From DASXRU01 sp039933315 (GTDB lineage Bacteria > Acidobacteriota > Blastocatellia > Pyrinomonadales > Pyrinomonadaceae): a stretch of 6,414 nucleotides of DNA. Both the position numbers and the translations under genes were made by a program. Shown piece by piece: positions 5,501-6,414 of this stretch (positions are counted from its first letter, which is position 1; each line of letters begins with the position of its first letter). Location of the stretch: the NCBI GenBank assembly GCA_039933315.1, contig JBDTOI010000220.1, positions 1-6,414 on the forward strand, given 5' to 3'. A model generated the notes under the pieces. The model had not been told where the DNA came from and did no database searches. It worked only from the letters and a program-made list of their open reading frames with translations.

Positions 5501-6414
5501 CTATCGCAGAGCCTTGCCGCCGGAAGTTATGGAATTAATTTTGCCCTCGGCTCGTTGGACGATTTCCGCCGGCAGCGGCGCGTACTCCAGGGCCTTTGCA
5601 TATTGTTCACCGTCGTGAATGCCCCACCAAAGAAAATCAACCAGCGCTTTACCTTTGCCGGCGTCCTTCTGATCCTTATAGGCGAGAATGTATGTGTAGC
5701 TGGAAATCGGATACGCGTTTTCGCCGGCGGAATTCGTGATCGAAACCCGCAGATCGTCAGGTGTTTGCGCAGAGGCGGCAGCTGCGGCCGCCGTAACGGC
5801 GTCGATTGACGGCTCAATAAACTTGCCGCTGGCATTCTTGATTAATGCCACGGGCAGCTTGTTCTGCGAAGCATACGCCAGCTCCACATAACCAATGGTG
5901 TTTGGCTGTTGCTTGATCATTCCCGTCACACCCTCGTTGCCTTTGGCTCCCTGGCCGCCCGGCCACTTCGGGGATTTGTCTGCGCCGACCTTCTGCTTCC
6001 ATTCCGGACTTACTTTGGAAAGATAGTCGGTGAATACGAACGAGGTGCCGCTGCCGTCAGAGCGATGGACGGTCGTTATGTCACCCGCCGGCAGGTTTGC
6101 AGCGGAGTTATCCTGCTTGATGCGCGGATCGTTCCACTTCGTGATCTTGCCCAGGAAGATGTCGGCTACCACTTCCGGCGAAAGATGAAGCGGTTGAGTA
6201 ATCGATGTCACGTTGTAAGTGACCACCACCGCTCCCAAAACTGTCGGAATGTGCAACAGCTCGCCTGGCGCTGCTTTCAAATCTGGGTCGCTCATGGGCG
6301 CGTCGGAGGCGCCGAAGTCAATCGTCTGCTTCCGTATCTGCTCGATGCCGCCACCCGATCCGATAGATTGGTAATCAATGCGAACGTTGGGATGAAGTTT
6401 TCCGTATTCGCTCA
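5501..6414 (-). CDS. pstS: Periplasmic phosphate-binding protein PstS, 5' end cut off by window edge
   Basis: Substrate-binding protein that captures phosphate outside the inner membrane and delivers it to PstC/PstA. The frame is open to the right edge, giving 303 visible residues. The signal peptide and first residues lie outside the window, so the Met at 6295 is internal. Phosphate-pocket motifs are present in order: YQSIGSGGGI (14-23), DFGASDAP (32-39, with the conserved Asp37) and HRSDGSGTSF (116-125, with Arg, Ser, Gly and Thr in the positions that hold phosphate in PstS). ITKWNDPRI (90-98) and GYVELAYA are also family signatures. A run of six alanines lies near residues 207-212, a low-complexity spot in a surface region. 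The TAG stop at 5503-5501 precedes pstC by 25 bp, so pstS heads the transporter transcript. Its promoter, where a Pho box would be expected, is outside the window. Confidence 0.96.
   Translation of the reverse strand, partial: SEYGKLHPNVRIDYQSIGSGGGIEQIRKQTIDFGASDAPMSDPDLKAAPGELLHIPTVLGAVVVTYNVTSITQPLHLSPEVVADIFLGKITKWNDPRIKQDNSAANLPAGDITTVHRSDGSGTSFVFTDYLSKVSPEWKQKVGADKSPKWPGGQGAKGNEGVTGMIKQQPNTIGYVELAYASQNKLPVALIKNASGKFIEPSIDAVTAAAAAASAQTPDDLRVSITNSAGENAYPISSYTYILAYKDQKDAGKGKALVDFLWWGIHDGEQYAKALEYAPLPAEIVQRAEGKINSITSGGKALR

Noticed and set aside
6293..6295. ATG that could be taken as the pstS start
   Set aside because: The frame continues upstream with conserved PstS motifs (YQSIGSGGGI, DFGASDAP), so this Met is internal and the true start lies beyond the window.

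Overview
This window is a classical bacterial phosphate-starvation (Pho) locus, with every gene on the minus strand. In transcription order, from right to left, it reads pstS (5' end outside the window), pstC, pstA, pstB, phoU, phoB, phoR (3' end outside the window). By eye the GC content is in the mid-50s. The gene content does not fix the taxon. A moderate-GC genome whose short intergenic gaps are filled with palindromic repeats suggests an uncultured soil-type bacterium, and Acidobacteriota would be my guess, but this is a weak inference.

Region 3545-6414 encodes the periplasmic phosphate-binding protein PstS and the permeases PstC and PstA. The pstC/pstA and pstA/pstB junctions are 1-bp stop/start overlaps (TAATG and TAGTG), so these genes are probably translated from one transcript. 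Region 2703-3545 encodes the ATPase PstB. PstSCAB together form the high-affinity ABC importer for inorganic phosphate. PhoU (1896-2558) is the negative signalling protein that links transporter state to the sensor kinase. PhoB (1128-1823) and PhoR (1-977) are the response regulator and histidine kinase that switch on the Pho regulon when phosphate is scarce.

The unusual content lies between the genes. Each of the three real intergenic gaps, pstB-phoU (144 bp), phoU-phoB (72 bp) and phoB-phoR (150 bp), holds a different inverted-repeat element. A fourth small palindrome lies inside the apparent N-terminal extension of pstA. Two of the elements (1017-1121 and 2586-2692) have arms built from short tandem words with a 10-bp or 9-bp period. 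The third (1829-1895) is a perfect 24-bp inverted repeat whose arms are themselves hairpins; it fills the gap from the phoU stop to 5 bp before the phoB start. These look like REP/MITE-type dispersed palindromes. They may also affect expression of phoU, phoB and phoR relative to pst.

I found no RNA genes, CRISPR arrays, insertion sequences with transposase, or convincing intrinsic terminators. I see no previously undescribed protein system here; the repeats are the part worth checking.
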